Assembly: GCA_015680685.1 (NCBI GenBank)
Contig: MNCI01009017.1
Coordinates: 1,056,539 to 1,120,538, forward strand
Direction: 5' to 3'
Length of the DNA: 64,000 nucleotides
Source: Gnetum montanum
Taxonomy: Eukaryota > Streptophyta > Gnetopsida > Gnetales > Gnetaceae
Under the pieces are notes generated by a model. That model made no database searches. It was not told the DNA's origin and saw nothing but the letters and a program-made list of their open reading frames with translations. Below, in pieces: positions 11,621 through 24,000 of the stretch; within the stretch, counting starts at the first letter, position 1; every line of letters starts with the position of its first letter. The position numbers and the translations under genes were made by a program.

Positions 11621-11977
11621 GGGGATGTTCCTGGCAAGCTTGGGCCTTGTGCTCCATGTGGTTGGATGATGATTGTTTTGACTATCTACGGTGTTTTTTG
11701 CGCCCNCCTGAACATTCTCTCAAAAAAAGAAAAACATTGAACACAAAACTAAAAATCATCACATCATAGCAGTGTGAAGAGATCAACAAAATTTTAACCA
11801 AATATGCACACCAAAAAAACCATTCCCAACAGACTTTAAGAAATAAAAGTTTGATGGCACATTTTCATTGGGATAAGAAAAGATCGTGTATCTTGTTATA
11901 CACCTGCTTTGGTTTTTTTTTAATCATCCAAAAGAAAACTATAAGAAAATCCTGTAAGCACACAAAATTTTACTTAC

Positions 11978-12055
11978 GCATATGTCCTTGCATTCGGCTG
12001 AACATTATGGTGCTCTTCAATCATTTGTCCCAGTAAATCAACAAAATCCATGAGT
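11978..12055 (-). CDS. PTAC3: pTAC3-like exon 6
   Basis: 78 nt, acceptor GTTTGTAG|ACTCAT and a consensus donor ATGC|GTAAGT. It completes an Arg codon with exon 5 and codes 'LMDFVDLLGQMIEEHHNVQP' then NARTY, leaving GC in phase 2 (an Ala in the next exon). No exon 7 is visible to the left, so intron 6 exceeds 11.9 kb. It sits about 230 bp beyond the 3' tail of LINE A. Confidence 0.85.
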
Positions 12056-15000
12056 CTACAAACAATAACATAATGCTGTCACCTAATTGCAACCATGCTT
12101 CATGATAAAAACAGAAACTAAAGATTATAAAATTTTTCTTACAATGTAAAACCATATTACTTTGGAATCTTTCCTAGATTCATCTTGAATGGAGAGGAGT
12201 GAAGTTATGACAAAGGAAGACTAATAATGTTATGTTTTTTATGAGCAATGTTCATGTCTGTTTTATACATTATAGTGTTCTTTACTTGACATATTGATGT
12301 TAATTTGTGATGTCCATGTGTGGTGTCGTTGTATGAATTTGTGGTGGCCTTGTATCAATTTGTGGTGTCCTTGTGATAATGATGTTATGTTTTTAATGTT
12401 TGTTAAATGGTTAAATGAAAATTTGATTGTTAATGTTTTAGCTGTTAATAGGATTCATACGTTAGTTATTAATTGATAGGAAGCACATTCTCTTTTGTTT
12501 GTTTACATTTCTGTTTTCTTTGTTTTCTTCAAAAAATGTGTGTTAGGCTTTGTTTGTTAGTATATGACGCATTCTGCTTTGTTAGTGAGCTCTTTCTGAA
12601 CTCACGAGAGAAAGCATAGGCAGAGATTTGAACTCCCAAACAAGGAATAGAAACAGCTCACGATATCATCAGCTCACAAAATTCTCAAAACAATAGCACT
12701 CACAAATTGCCCTATTTACAATAGCAATAACTAATAAGGAGTTCTCCTCACCAACAATACAAGAAACCAAAATCCAACAATCTATGAAAGAGGAATCAAT
12801 CACTCCCGTTAAACCATTTACCCATGGCAAACTCACAATTTCTCTCTTAACTTAATTCCAAAGCATAAGTTAACTCAAATATGACCATAGCAGCTTACAA
12901 CAAAAATTATGAAGAACATATCATTTGGAGTTAGGGTAAAGTGCCTGTTTCTAAAGTTGCAAGACCTAGATTTGAGCTTGGATATAGCTACTTGGATACA
13001 GCTACTTGAAAAAGGTTAGGCTTTCACTCATTCACTGACCACCTAGGAGCCCACTTTGGTGGGATGAACATTAAGCCTTTGGGTGATTATCCCTTTCTAG
13101 ATGGGGCAGAAATATTCAGCATTATATAAAAGAAATACAAATCAAGGTTGGCATCAGCTTATCAGCAGCACTTCACAATCTTCTACTCTCTCCTACTATC
13201 TAGAGACTCTCCTCCTCCCAAACAGCCAACTCCATCATTCTCTCATTACAATTTATCTATATACCAGATCATGGCACCAACATGCATAAATGCATATAAC
13301 TACTATCTAGCATGTGTACACTCCATATTTGCATATGATTTATTGCCCGTGCAGAAATATAATAAAAAAATCCTAAATCAGCACTGCCATGGTGACAGAT
13401 TTGTCCACATCACTTTGATCTTCTCCTACAGTTCACGGTCCTACAACTCAGACAAAGAACAAAAATTTAATCAGTCCTACAACTCAGACAAAGAACAAAA
13501 ATTTAATCAGTCCTACAACTCGGACCAAGAATAAAAATTTAATCAGTCATATTCTCTAAGTGAGACAATTTCCACATCAGAACTCCCTTCTTAAATTCAA
13601 CATGTCCTCAACCTGATAACCTTGTAAACAAACGTTTGGCAGCTGCCTTCGTGAGATCCTTCTCAAGCAAGCTTCTGCTGCAACATGAAATCCCTCCATC
13701 ATGGATTGGCTTGAAGACTCCTCTATACATTAGCTACAGTACCCAGATTTTCCTCTATTGCAAGCTTCCATTTCCTTAGATTACATATGTTGAAAATTGG
13801 TGATACCTTCAACCTCGCAGGAAGAATCAATACGCAAGTGTTTATCAGAAATTTTCTTTCAAATTGTTATTAGTTTGATCCTTCACAGCTGCATCTTCCC
13901 GAACCTAAAATGCTGCTAATCATGACATAGTTGAACCAGAACCTACTCTCACTGATGGAACGGCACATGCCTCAAATTATTGTTTACCCAAAGCTTGTAA
14001 TTTGCATTTTTGTCCAGAATTCATTGGTGTATCTGCTACTATTACAGGGTCATTAACGGACTAGTGAGCGTCTCTGTCCACAGCCTCAAGAACTCACGAA
14101 TGTCTACCATACAACACATGAAAGGGTGTTTCACTTGTGCTACAATGCACAAGTTGTAGGAAAACTCTGCTTGGGCTTAACTTCTCCCATTGGTTCACTT
14201 CTTCACCCCACAAGCACTTGGGCAAATTCTCCAGACTATGATTTACAACCTCTATCTGCTTGTCAGTCTGGATGATATGCAAAAGTGAATTGCAACTTAC
14301 GTCCCACCTTCTCCCACAAACTCTCCTAGAACGAATTCACAAATTTGGAATCCCAATAACTCACGATGTTGCATGGACCCCATGCAAATGGACTATTTGC
14401 TAGAAAAACAATTTAGCCATCTTGGCTAAATTGTGAATTCTTTTACATGCTATGAAATATGTCATCCTAGAAAAACAATCCACAATCAGCAGAACAGTCA
14501 TTTCCCTTGCTGCTTCAGGGAACCTCACTCACAAAATCCATGCTTATGTCTGTCCAAGGCTTCTCTGATACTGGAAGTGTCTAATATTGTCTAGTATTCA
14601 TTCTCATTCCTTGGCACACACAATAGCTCTTTATGAATCTCCTAATTTTTATTAACAAGTAGTGGCCAATGCTCTGCCCACATGAAGACAAATGTACACA
14701 AAGTCAAAGTTTTTTAATTTATTTTTCAGAAGATGGGTGGATGTAAACTATTTTAGCCCCAACTCACCTTTATTTTGCATATATTTCTTTATTTTTACTA
14801 TGGGGAATGACTTCTTAAGTTCCCCAACTATGGCCCCAATCATTTCCTATAAATTGTAAGGGCATACATGAATGAAGTTTTGAAGGCAATAAAGTTCTGG
14901 TTCGATGTTCTATTCAATTTCATGACTTTCGTATTCCTCTCTTCTCTCAGTTACACAACCATTGCTAGTATCATTTGCTATTCTCAATTATCAATCCATC

Positions 15001-18000
15001 ATAACAGTCATCACTGCAATCAAATTATCAAGCAACCATCATATAAATTGCATTATCAAGACTTCAATAACTCATTTTCTCATACTCCAGAATTTCAGAC
15101 ATTCTAGAATTATCACATCTAGAAGATCAGAAGTCAAAGCTACACAAGTCAATCAAATTGTTTTCATATCAATTCAATTTATTTGTACAGCATTCTTATT
15201 GGCAATATCATTAATCAGTTTTCTCAAAATTTTTATCATCTATTATCATCAACTGCAGTAATTCAAAAAGAAGTTTTCAACAAGTTCTACCCTCCTGCCT
15301 AGTTTAGCATAAATATCTATGAACTCTGTCAATGGTTTTTCTTTGCTCCATATAACCAAACATCCCCCTCCTATGTCCCTCAACAATCAACTTACAATGC
15401 AGGTCTCCTCAAGGAATGCATAGATGATGGTTGTTGTAAAACCACTCTGCATGAACTGCAAACCCATCCTGCCCAACTGTGTTTCGTAAGTTCTATTCCC
15501 CCACATCTTTGAAATCAGGATCCAATGTGTAAGATAAATTTTCTAGCTTCAACTCCTCAACTATCACATAACATACAAGAAAGTTGCAATGGCTCAAAGC
15601 ATCTGCGACCTTGCTTATGCACATTTCTTATGTTTCATGACAAAGTTGTATTCTTGCAACTCTACCACCTATTATGCATGCTTTGCATTTTACTCGGGTT
15701 ATTGATGAATGAACTGGACTGGTTGGTGATTAGTGTACAAACCAAATTCTTTGATACCAAATAATGTGGAGTGTGATTTTCTTAGGAAAGATGCCCCTGC
15801 AGATCTTTTGGGATCAATGACCTCTCTAGCTATCAAAGGATTCATGCCAATGTAAAACAGAGAGAAGTCCATCTTCACCCATGCAAGGTCCACCACCATG
15901 ACCCTGGGAAGCAGATTGACAAACAAGCATAGCTTTACGAATCAATGAGCCTTTCAACATGGTTAAAACTGAGGTTGAACAGGGAATTGAGGTCCGTTTG
16001 CATAGGTAGATGATGCCTAATTGACCCTCCCTAATGCCTGATGAGTAGTTTTACATATTGTCTTTTTATCAATGTTATTTGTTGTTAGTTGCTTGGGTTT
16101 CAGGCCCGTGGGACCACTCATTGGGTTATACTAAGGTAATGAAGAGGATACTCATGGCCACTGCCCACTTTTTAACTACCCCGACAGGCTTATGCTTGTT
16201 TCAGAACTTTTGATTTAAAGGGGTTCCTGCCCCCCTCCCCCAGGTCTCTCTTATGCTCTATCTCTGTCAGTTAGACACCTCCTTTGGGTGTTGTAAATTT
16301 TTGTTTTGCATATAATATATACTAACCCCTTTTTCAGGAAAAAAGGATTAAGACATTTCATTGTTAGGGTTATTATCCCATAGTAAATTGTTAATGCTAT
16401 ATTAAATTTTTTTTTATAATTGTTATATTTTAGTAAGAAGAGCAGGGAAACTACAAAATAAACATTTTTTTTTTACTTTTATATTACAAATTTATTTTCC
16501 GAGGAGATGTTCAACTCTAACCCTATATGATTGCCTATAAGCAACCTATCTCTCTACTGAATCCCTTGTTTATCCATTGGCCACAGTATGAATATCTAAG
16601 TGTTGGGAGGAAGAAGCTGGAGTGGATTAAAAATTTGCAACAAAGGTCTGAGCGAAGCACTTGTTAGTAGAAGGGAGAATCTATCTTCCTTCCTTTCTTC
16701 CTTTTCCTGTCTAGCTGTGTTGTTGGTATTTTGATATTTTATGTTTATCTTTATTAAAGATCCATTCTGCAAATGCTATATTTTCTTTATTTTACTGTTC
16801 TGTCATTGTTGTTCAATCCCTTTTCTATTTTGTTCTTGTTGCAATGTTTGTAGTGATTGTGATCCCATATTGCAATATTTCTTCGTCTTGTGGCATTCTT
16901 GTGTCGAAGGACATCATGTAAAGGTTTGTATATTGGCTATTATCTTTCCAAGGAGGTATAGTCATAGGCTTTGGCAATTGTATTGTGGCTAAAGTTAAAT
17001 GGACTCTTTCCAAGGTAGTAACTCATCAAAAACCAATAAATCACCAACTAGAAGCAGTGGATTGAGATGTTGTGTCATCGATTGCAAGTGGATTGAGATG
17101 TTGTGGATAAAGCTTTTGGCAATTGTAGACAACAATATGCACCAATAGACATTATAGTAGTAGACATCCGTTTAAGGGATCTGAGTAAAAACTCAAATAC
17201 CAATGGGCATAAGAATCTAAATTATGGTTACTGACAACGGTGTTGTCCATCTGGAGCTATTGTAAGTGTTTATGTTGTTGGACGTATCCCTTATTTGTTG
17301 TTTTTGTTGTTTGTGTGTAGCTATGGTTGGTTCCAATAACCCTAAAGGAAAGGGGATATTCCTTTCCTGAGACTCCTGTTTCATTCATTTATATATTTTT
17401 TTTAATCCAAATCTTATCCAATGAAAAGAAACCTCATCTGGAAGAGAAGATGTTAACTAGAAACAAATTTACTTGATCAAGACCCTATTAATTACAGAAT
17501 GATATGGATCTTGTTGTTGCACAATGATTAAAAAGTTAGGTAAACAATTTTGTTGGCTACTTGAAAAAGTCAGAAAATTAAAAAAGTTGGCAAAAGTTTA
17601 AAAAAAAAGTCATAGTAATCGGCAATATGTAAACTAAAAACATTTTTGATAATAAATTATAGGCAATACAAAATAAAAGAAGAAAATACAATTAAATGGA
17701 AATACAAAATAATAATTCCTACATAAGTATATAAGCATAACATAATGTGTATAAGTTCCTTCATCCTTCCACTACCAACATATGTTTAATATGTTATTGA
17801 CATAAAATATTATAGTATTCTGTTTTAGCATAATTTTTGTAATTCTTTACTAATTCTTTTAGTATAAACAACTATAATGGTTTTTACTGAAACATTATAT
17901 TATTATCCAATAATTGATATCATTAGCCATGTACATACAAACACTCTCAACTCTATTAAGTTAAAGTAGTGATATTAATAGAACAATAAAATAGGAAAAT

Positions 18001-21000
18001 AATAGAATCAATAAACCCCTAAACATACTTGGTTTGCAAGCATAAAGAAGGATATTCAAGATTTTGGTGTTCATACTTAATTTGGCTCTTAAGAAGTGAA
18101 TCATAGAAAATAATTCATATAGTCATCCCCAAGTCGCTGGGATAAAGGCTAGGATGACAACATGATGATAATTCACACTTTTCTAAATTATTAATTTGGT
18201 TTAAAAGTTTAAAATGAAATTTATCTTAGAACCTTGTGATAATCATAAACATTTGGTAAAATGTAAGGAATCTTTTTTGAAAGGTTGATTTTGGTACTTT
18301 TGGAAAAATTCAACTGAAAAAACTAGGAAGTAACAAAGACTTTTTCCCACTGAAAAAGTCAGATATTTTTTGTTAGTTCAGCTATTTTTTGCAGACTTTT
18401 TAATCACTGTTGTTGCATTTAAATTTTATTGTAATCAAGAATGAGTTATGACTGCATTGCAAACCTCGGCATTAGAATATTTAGGAGTTACTTTCTTCAT
18501 GTATTCTAAAATTCTGCAGGTAAAATTATCAAAAAGAATGTTGCACTAATTGATTTTAGAATTTACACTATAGGTTAGTGGGAATCTATGAATAATGCAA
18601 AATTCCAACTTTTGCATTTCGTTTAAGATGTTGAGTACTATGTCAAGTTCAAATTGAGACCTGAACTTTAATGGTAAATTTACAATTCAATAACCAAACT
18701 TGCTAAATGACTATATACAAGTACAACTTCAACATTATGAATAGCATAACAGGTTAAGAAATTATTGATGCTTATAAAATAGATGACTAAATCTTGGACA
18801 AATAAATAATTATAATAGCAGGCAGAAATGGAACCAATAATGTGTTGCAAAAAACAACACAGCGGAGTACATTGTTAGAAAAATGACAACAAGCAAGATA
18901 AAACACAAATGACACTGCAAAAAAATGATGAAGATGATCAACAAAATGCAGAATCTAAATTGGGACCAAAACAACAGCTAATACAAAATAGCAAATAAGA
19001 AACAATATTTACAAGGTAATACCCTTAACAACCAAGGAAAACCTCCATAGGAGAAGCTCAACTCTTACTGCTCAATTGATTCAAATGAGATGCTCGTATA
19101 CAATGACTAGGGATTCAACCCTTAAATAGGTAAAAGCTATGCTAAAGACTCTAATATAAAAACATCTAGAAGTTATCTTTCTAGAAGGGTCTCATCAACG
19201 AAGAACATTCTAGAGAATCACTTCTACAATTAAAAGCAGGCCCCATAGAACCAATTAGAAAAAACCCTTTAATTAACAATAGTTGATCCCTTACAAAAAG
19301 TCATATTTATCAATTAAATAATAAAGCTAAAAGATTTAGCCTCACATTCATGACAAAATGACCACCAACCCCAACACTAATCAAAAACTTAGGAGAGCTA
19401 AATCAAAACTAGATCAATTAATAGGAAAGGTGTCAAAGACAAAGACAGACAAAGTAACTACTAAATAGAACACAAGTTTACCACTTTAGTGAGAAGCTAT
19501 AATAGAATTGTCAAAATTGAAAAAATACTTAAATCTAGCCATATGAAACATGTACAACAGGGAAGCCGAGATGGGATTTGAAATGAGTGAGAGCACAGTG
19601 AACAGCGGGAGAGCAGGAAGCACTAGGAGTGCAGGGTTCAATGGGGGTGCGGTGAGCACCAATGGCTAGGAAGGGGTCCCTATGGGAGGCGAGGCCAGTT
19701 AGGCAGTGTGGGGGGGAATTCCCTTAGAGGGCTAGGGATAGTCGCAGCAGCACTTGATGATAGTTTTTGAGAGCACACAGGTGCTAGGTGGGCCTGGAAA
19801 GTCGACGGGAGATGCCTCAGTGTCACCTAACAAGGAGGGAGGGATTGAGGCTTACTTACAAGACAACAAGACTATGAGACTACAAATTGGGCACTGGCCT
19901 AACAGAGGGTCTACATATGTTGGAATGTAGCCTCCTTGGTAAGTTTGTCTCAGCGAGTGTGAGACCCAGGATGGACCTTGTTTGACGTTGGGCCTGCATG
20001 GCCTGGGGCCTGGAGAATGTACAGGTCTACAGTTTGGCAAATGACAGGCTCTTGTTTGTGTTCCAATCAAAAGCCGACAAAGAGAGGGTGCTGTTGGGGG
20101 CCCATAGTTTTATGGGGCTCATGGGTTGGCCCTTGCGCCCTAGTGGTCATGGGCCCACCGTGATGCAGATCTCTTTGCCAGGGCACCGATTTGGATTAAA
20201 GTTTGGGATCTGCTACTAGAGTTTTAGACACCAGGTTTCTTGAAAACCTTGGCTGGGCTATTTGGGGAATTCATAAAGTTTGACAGTTTCACTAAGCTGC
20301 TTGACAGGATGGGATATGCCTATTTTTGTGTGTGGAGGTCATTGGGTTCAGAAGACAAGGTCTACGAGGTCATTCTAGCCCTACCTTCCAAAGAAGAAAA
20401 GATTAGGGTTGAATACGAGAACCTACTATCAGGTAAGCTCGGGACCAATGAGGTGTCCTCTGCTGGGTGTGCAATCTATGGGAAGGGTCATCTCACCATG
20501 GAGTGTCAGGTCTACCAAAAGGCCCCCCTACACTAGCCGCAAGGTGGGTGGAACCTAGTTGGAAGGAAAAGTCGAGCCATGATGGCTGCTATTGTGGAGT
20601 CGACTAGCCCAATGAGCTAGCTGTGGGGGCAGTTGTTGGGGGGGCCGAGGGGGGCCAAACAAGGGCCTGCTAAGAAGGCTGGAGAAGCTCTAATAGATAT
20701 GGGCTTTGGTGATAGGAAATTGAAGGTGTTGGTTGCAAGGGGGAGGGAGAATGCCCCTAACCCCCTAAGAAGGCTCCAGTGGTGGTGTTGCTATCGTTGA
20801 TTGACTAGGTTGAGGTTGTTTGAGGCTCCCCACTTTCCAAAATGTCTAAGATTTTGTAGGCTCAATAGGAAGCACGTGGTGGTCGATCGATCTCACCGAA
20901 GAGGGTGGGGAGACCAAGGTCGCCGATAGAGGAGGAATAGGGGGATTTCCCCATTTTGTCGAAAGCTAGTCAAGTTGGAAGACCATAGTTGCCCATTGCC

Positions 21001-24000
21001 CAAAGCAAAATTACGTAGGCCGAGATCAATTTGGGGTTGCAGCAGACCTTAAAGGAGATATATAAAAAGCAATCAGCTACGAATCCATGAAGATCCTCTC
21101 TTGGAATTGCAACAAACAAGGTACCCCCTAGAAGCAAAATACGTTTCAAGATATTGTACGTTGGGAGAAGTGTGACGTCATATGCCTGTAGGAGATGATA
21201 ATATAGGCTTCAGAGGCCCACTTCTTGCAGTGGACAGGTTGGCAAACTCAGATTGTGCCTAGTTTAGGACGAGGGGGTGCGCTTACCATGCTGGCAAAAA
21301 CACCATTTTGGTCGATTGAATCTTCGCAATGGAGTATCAAGGTGCACCTGAAGATAGTCGATATCTGGCTTACAAACTTTTATGGGGCCCAAAGATGCGA
21401 AATGAGTGTCCAAGAGCTACGGAGGTTGGCTTCTCTAGTTGATTGTCAATGATGGCTCATCATTGGCGATTTCAATCAATGCCTATATGCATGGGAGCAA
21501 ACCAATAAAGATATGACGAAACCCCTAGGAAGTAGTCAATTCATGGAGTTCCTGCAGGAGAATGACTTGGTCGATGTAGAGATTCCTGGATGCATGTATA
21601 CTTGGAGAAACCATCATCAAGGCAATGATCAAGTGTTGTCTCGAATCAACCGGGTGTGGGTCAACACACAAATTATGCTAGAGACTGAGATTCGAATTAT
21701 GGGGAAAGATAGACTAGCGTCTGATCACTGATCTCTCTGTTGTCAGGTGGGCAAACCTAGTCGACCCAAAGCGTCACTTTTTCATTTTGAGAGAGTTTGG
21801 CTGGCCATGTTGTCGCTTAGACTGCTAGTTGTGTGGATCTAGGTAGCTTATAACCCTAGGGTTGACCCTCATGATTTCCTGAAGTCGGGACTTGCTCAGC
21901 TCAAGCAGGATCTTTGATTGGTGAAAGCTGAGGAGAGGTTTTTTTTTTAGGAATGGGAGGACCAATCTTTTGGGGCAGTTAGCCTCCTTGTGGGCTCGAC
22001 AAGAGCAGGGTAAAGATGTGGGTAAAGAGGTGCAAGTGGTGCTAAGGAAGCTTCAGGAGCTGGATGTTGAGGAGGAGACTTACTGGAAGCAACGTGCCAA
22101 AAATGTGGCTAAGAGAAGGGGACCACAACACAAAGTTCTTCTTTGCCACTGCTAAAGTGAATCGGGCTGCTAAGAAGGTGATGTTAACTTTCAATGGGGA
22201 GCAGGTCATGGAGACTCATGATGTCACTTAGACTATTTAGCAAAATATTAGGCCAAAATTTGGACTTATCAGAGAACGGAGCCTCTTTCCGTGCCAGTGG
22301 AGCTGGTGTTGGTACCACAAAAAATCAATTGTTGTTGGGGCCATTCTCACTGCAAGAGGCCCTAGCACCCATGCGGTCAAATCGTGCGTCAAGGCCAAAT
22401 GGTTTGCCAGTGGATCTCTTTCAAGAATTCACTAATGTGATGGGGCTGAATATGTTAGATGCTTTCAATTAGATGCTTTAGCAGCAGCAAGTGATGCATG
22501 AGATCAAGTACTCCAGGATTTTTCTTATTCCCAAGGTGCCTGAGCCTTCAGAGCTGTCTCAATTTCGGCCTATTGGTGTGTGCAACACCCTAATTCAGAT
22601 TTTTACTAAGATAATGACCCATCATCTTTCTCCCCTGATGCTTGCGTTGGTTGGGAATAATCAAACGGTGTTCATGAAGGGGAGGTACATTTAGGACCAA
22701 GTGATCCTACTTCAAGAGGTGATGCACTCGCTGCACCGTTTGAGGTACCCTGGTATGTGCACCAAGTTGGATATTAGAAAAGCTTACGATACTATGTTGG
22801 GATGCGCTAGCTAATATTATGGTGTAGAAAGGCTTTGATCCCAGGTTCATTGCTCTGTGTATCCAGATTTAGGCATCAGAGGCCTACTCCTTCGATATTG
22901 GTGATTAGTTGTGGGGATTCTCCTCCCTTGGGCAGGGCTTAAGGCAAGGAGACCCACTCTCACCTTACCTATTTATTCTTGCCATGGATACACTATAGAG
23001 GTACTACAAAGCTGAAGGGGTGAGGGGGCTTTTAGGTGGCTGGGATCAATTGCCTAACGGAGCACTACATGGATGAGACAATGATTTTTTTGTGAGCTTC
23101 TGTTCTACAAGCACAAGCCATTAATCAAGTGCTTGATCGGATGGCTCAAGAGGTTAGGTTGGAGGTTAATCAAGACAAATGCACAGTGCATTTTTCGCTC
23201 ATGTCATGTCCAATTCGAGCGAAGATCTTGCAGTGTCTAGAGATGATGGCGAGCACTAACCAAGAGGCATAGCTAGGCCTCCCTATGTTTGCATGGAACC
23301 ATAAGGTGACTTGGACATCTCTTATTCCGCAGTTGCATTTCAAGGTTGATCATTGGATGGTCCAATTTTTAATGCAAAAAGGGCAGTTGTTGTTGGCGAA
23401 TTCGGTGTTGCTGGCCATTGCTAGATACACAGCAGCCATTGTCATGCCCCTTGTTGGGGTGGTGGAAAAAGTGGATCAGATTATCCACAATTTTATTTGG
23501 CTGGGCGGAAAAGGGGGATCAAAACTACATCTGGTTAAGTGCGAAATTGTTGCATGGCCACAAGAGGCTAGGGGATTGGGGGTGCTTAAATTTTAGGATG
23601 TTATTATGATGGGTTACCAAGCTTTGACTAATCATTTCCTACAACCAACCTCTACTAATGTTCAATGGGTTCAAATTATGAGAGCTAAATACATGCCTTG
23701 GCAGGCAAATCAACAAGACTCTATCATATGGAAAACTCTATGCAAGACTCTATCATATGGAAAACTCTATGCGCGCATGTTTGAAATATGATGGCTGGTA
23801 ACATGATGGGAAGGATGCCCCAGGAACTCATAAGATGGAAATTTTCAATGACGCGAGATGGCAGACATTATGGAGTGGTCGTCTGCCTAAAAAGTTAAAG
23901 GTTTTTCTTTGGCTTATGAATCATGGCACATTGCCTGTGTAGGTTGTGCTACAGATTTGAGGCCTTCATATTTCAAACACATATCTATTATGTTCAAGGC

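Larger units (their letters stand above)
8617..11740 (+). mobile_element. LINE A, 5'-truncated L1-type with J-domain extension
   Basis: It begins inside the RT ('LVGVNQTRFVQGR') and runs through RT, a zinc-finger (zf-RVT) region, a novel domain, a coiled coil and a degraded J domain. It ends in 'gaacattctctcaaaaaaag'. Numerous stops and shifts include a C run at about 10130-10147. It interrupts the viral protease frame. A single N at 11706 lies near the tail. No target duplication could be confirmed. Confidence 0.8.

Noticed and set aside
13439-13546. CRISPR-like array
   Set aside because: Three adjacent 36-bp units without spacers; a simple tandem repeat in a plant retroelement.
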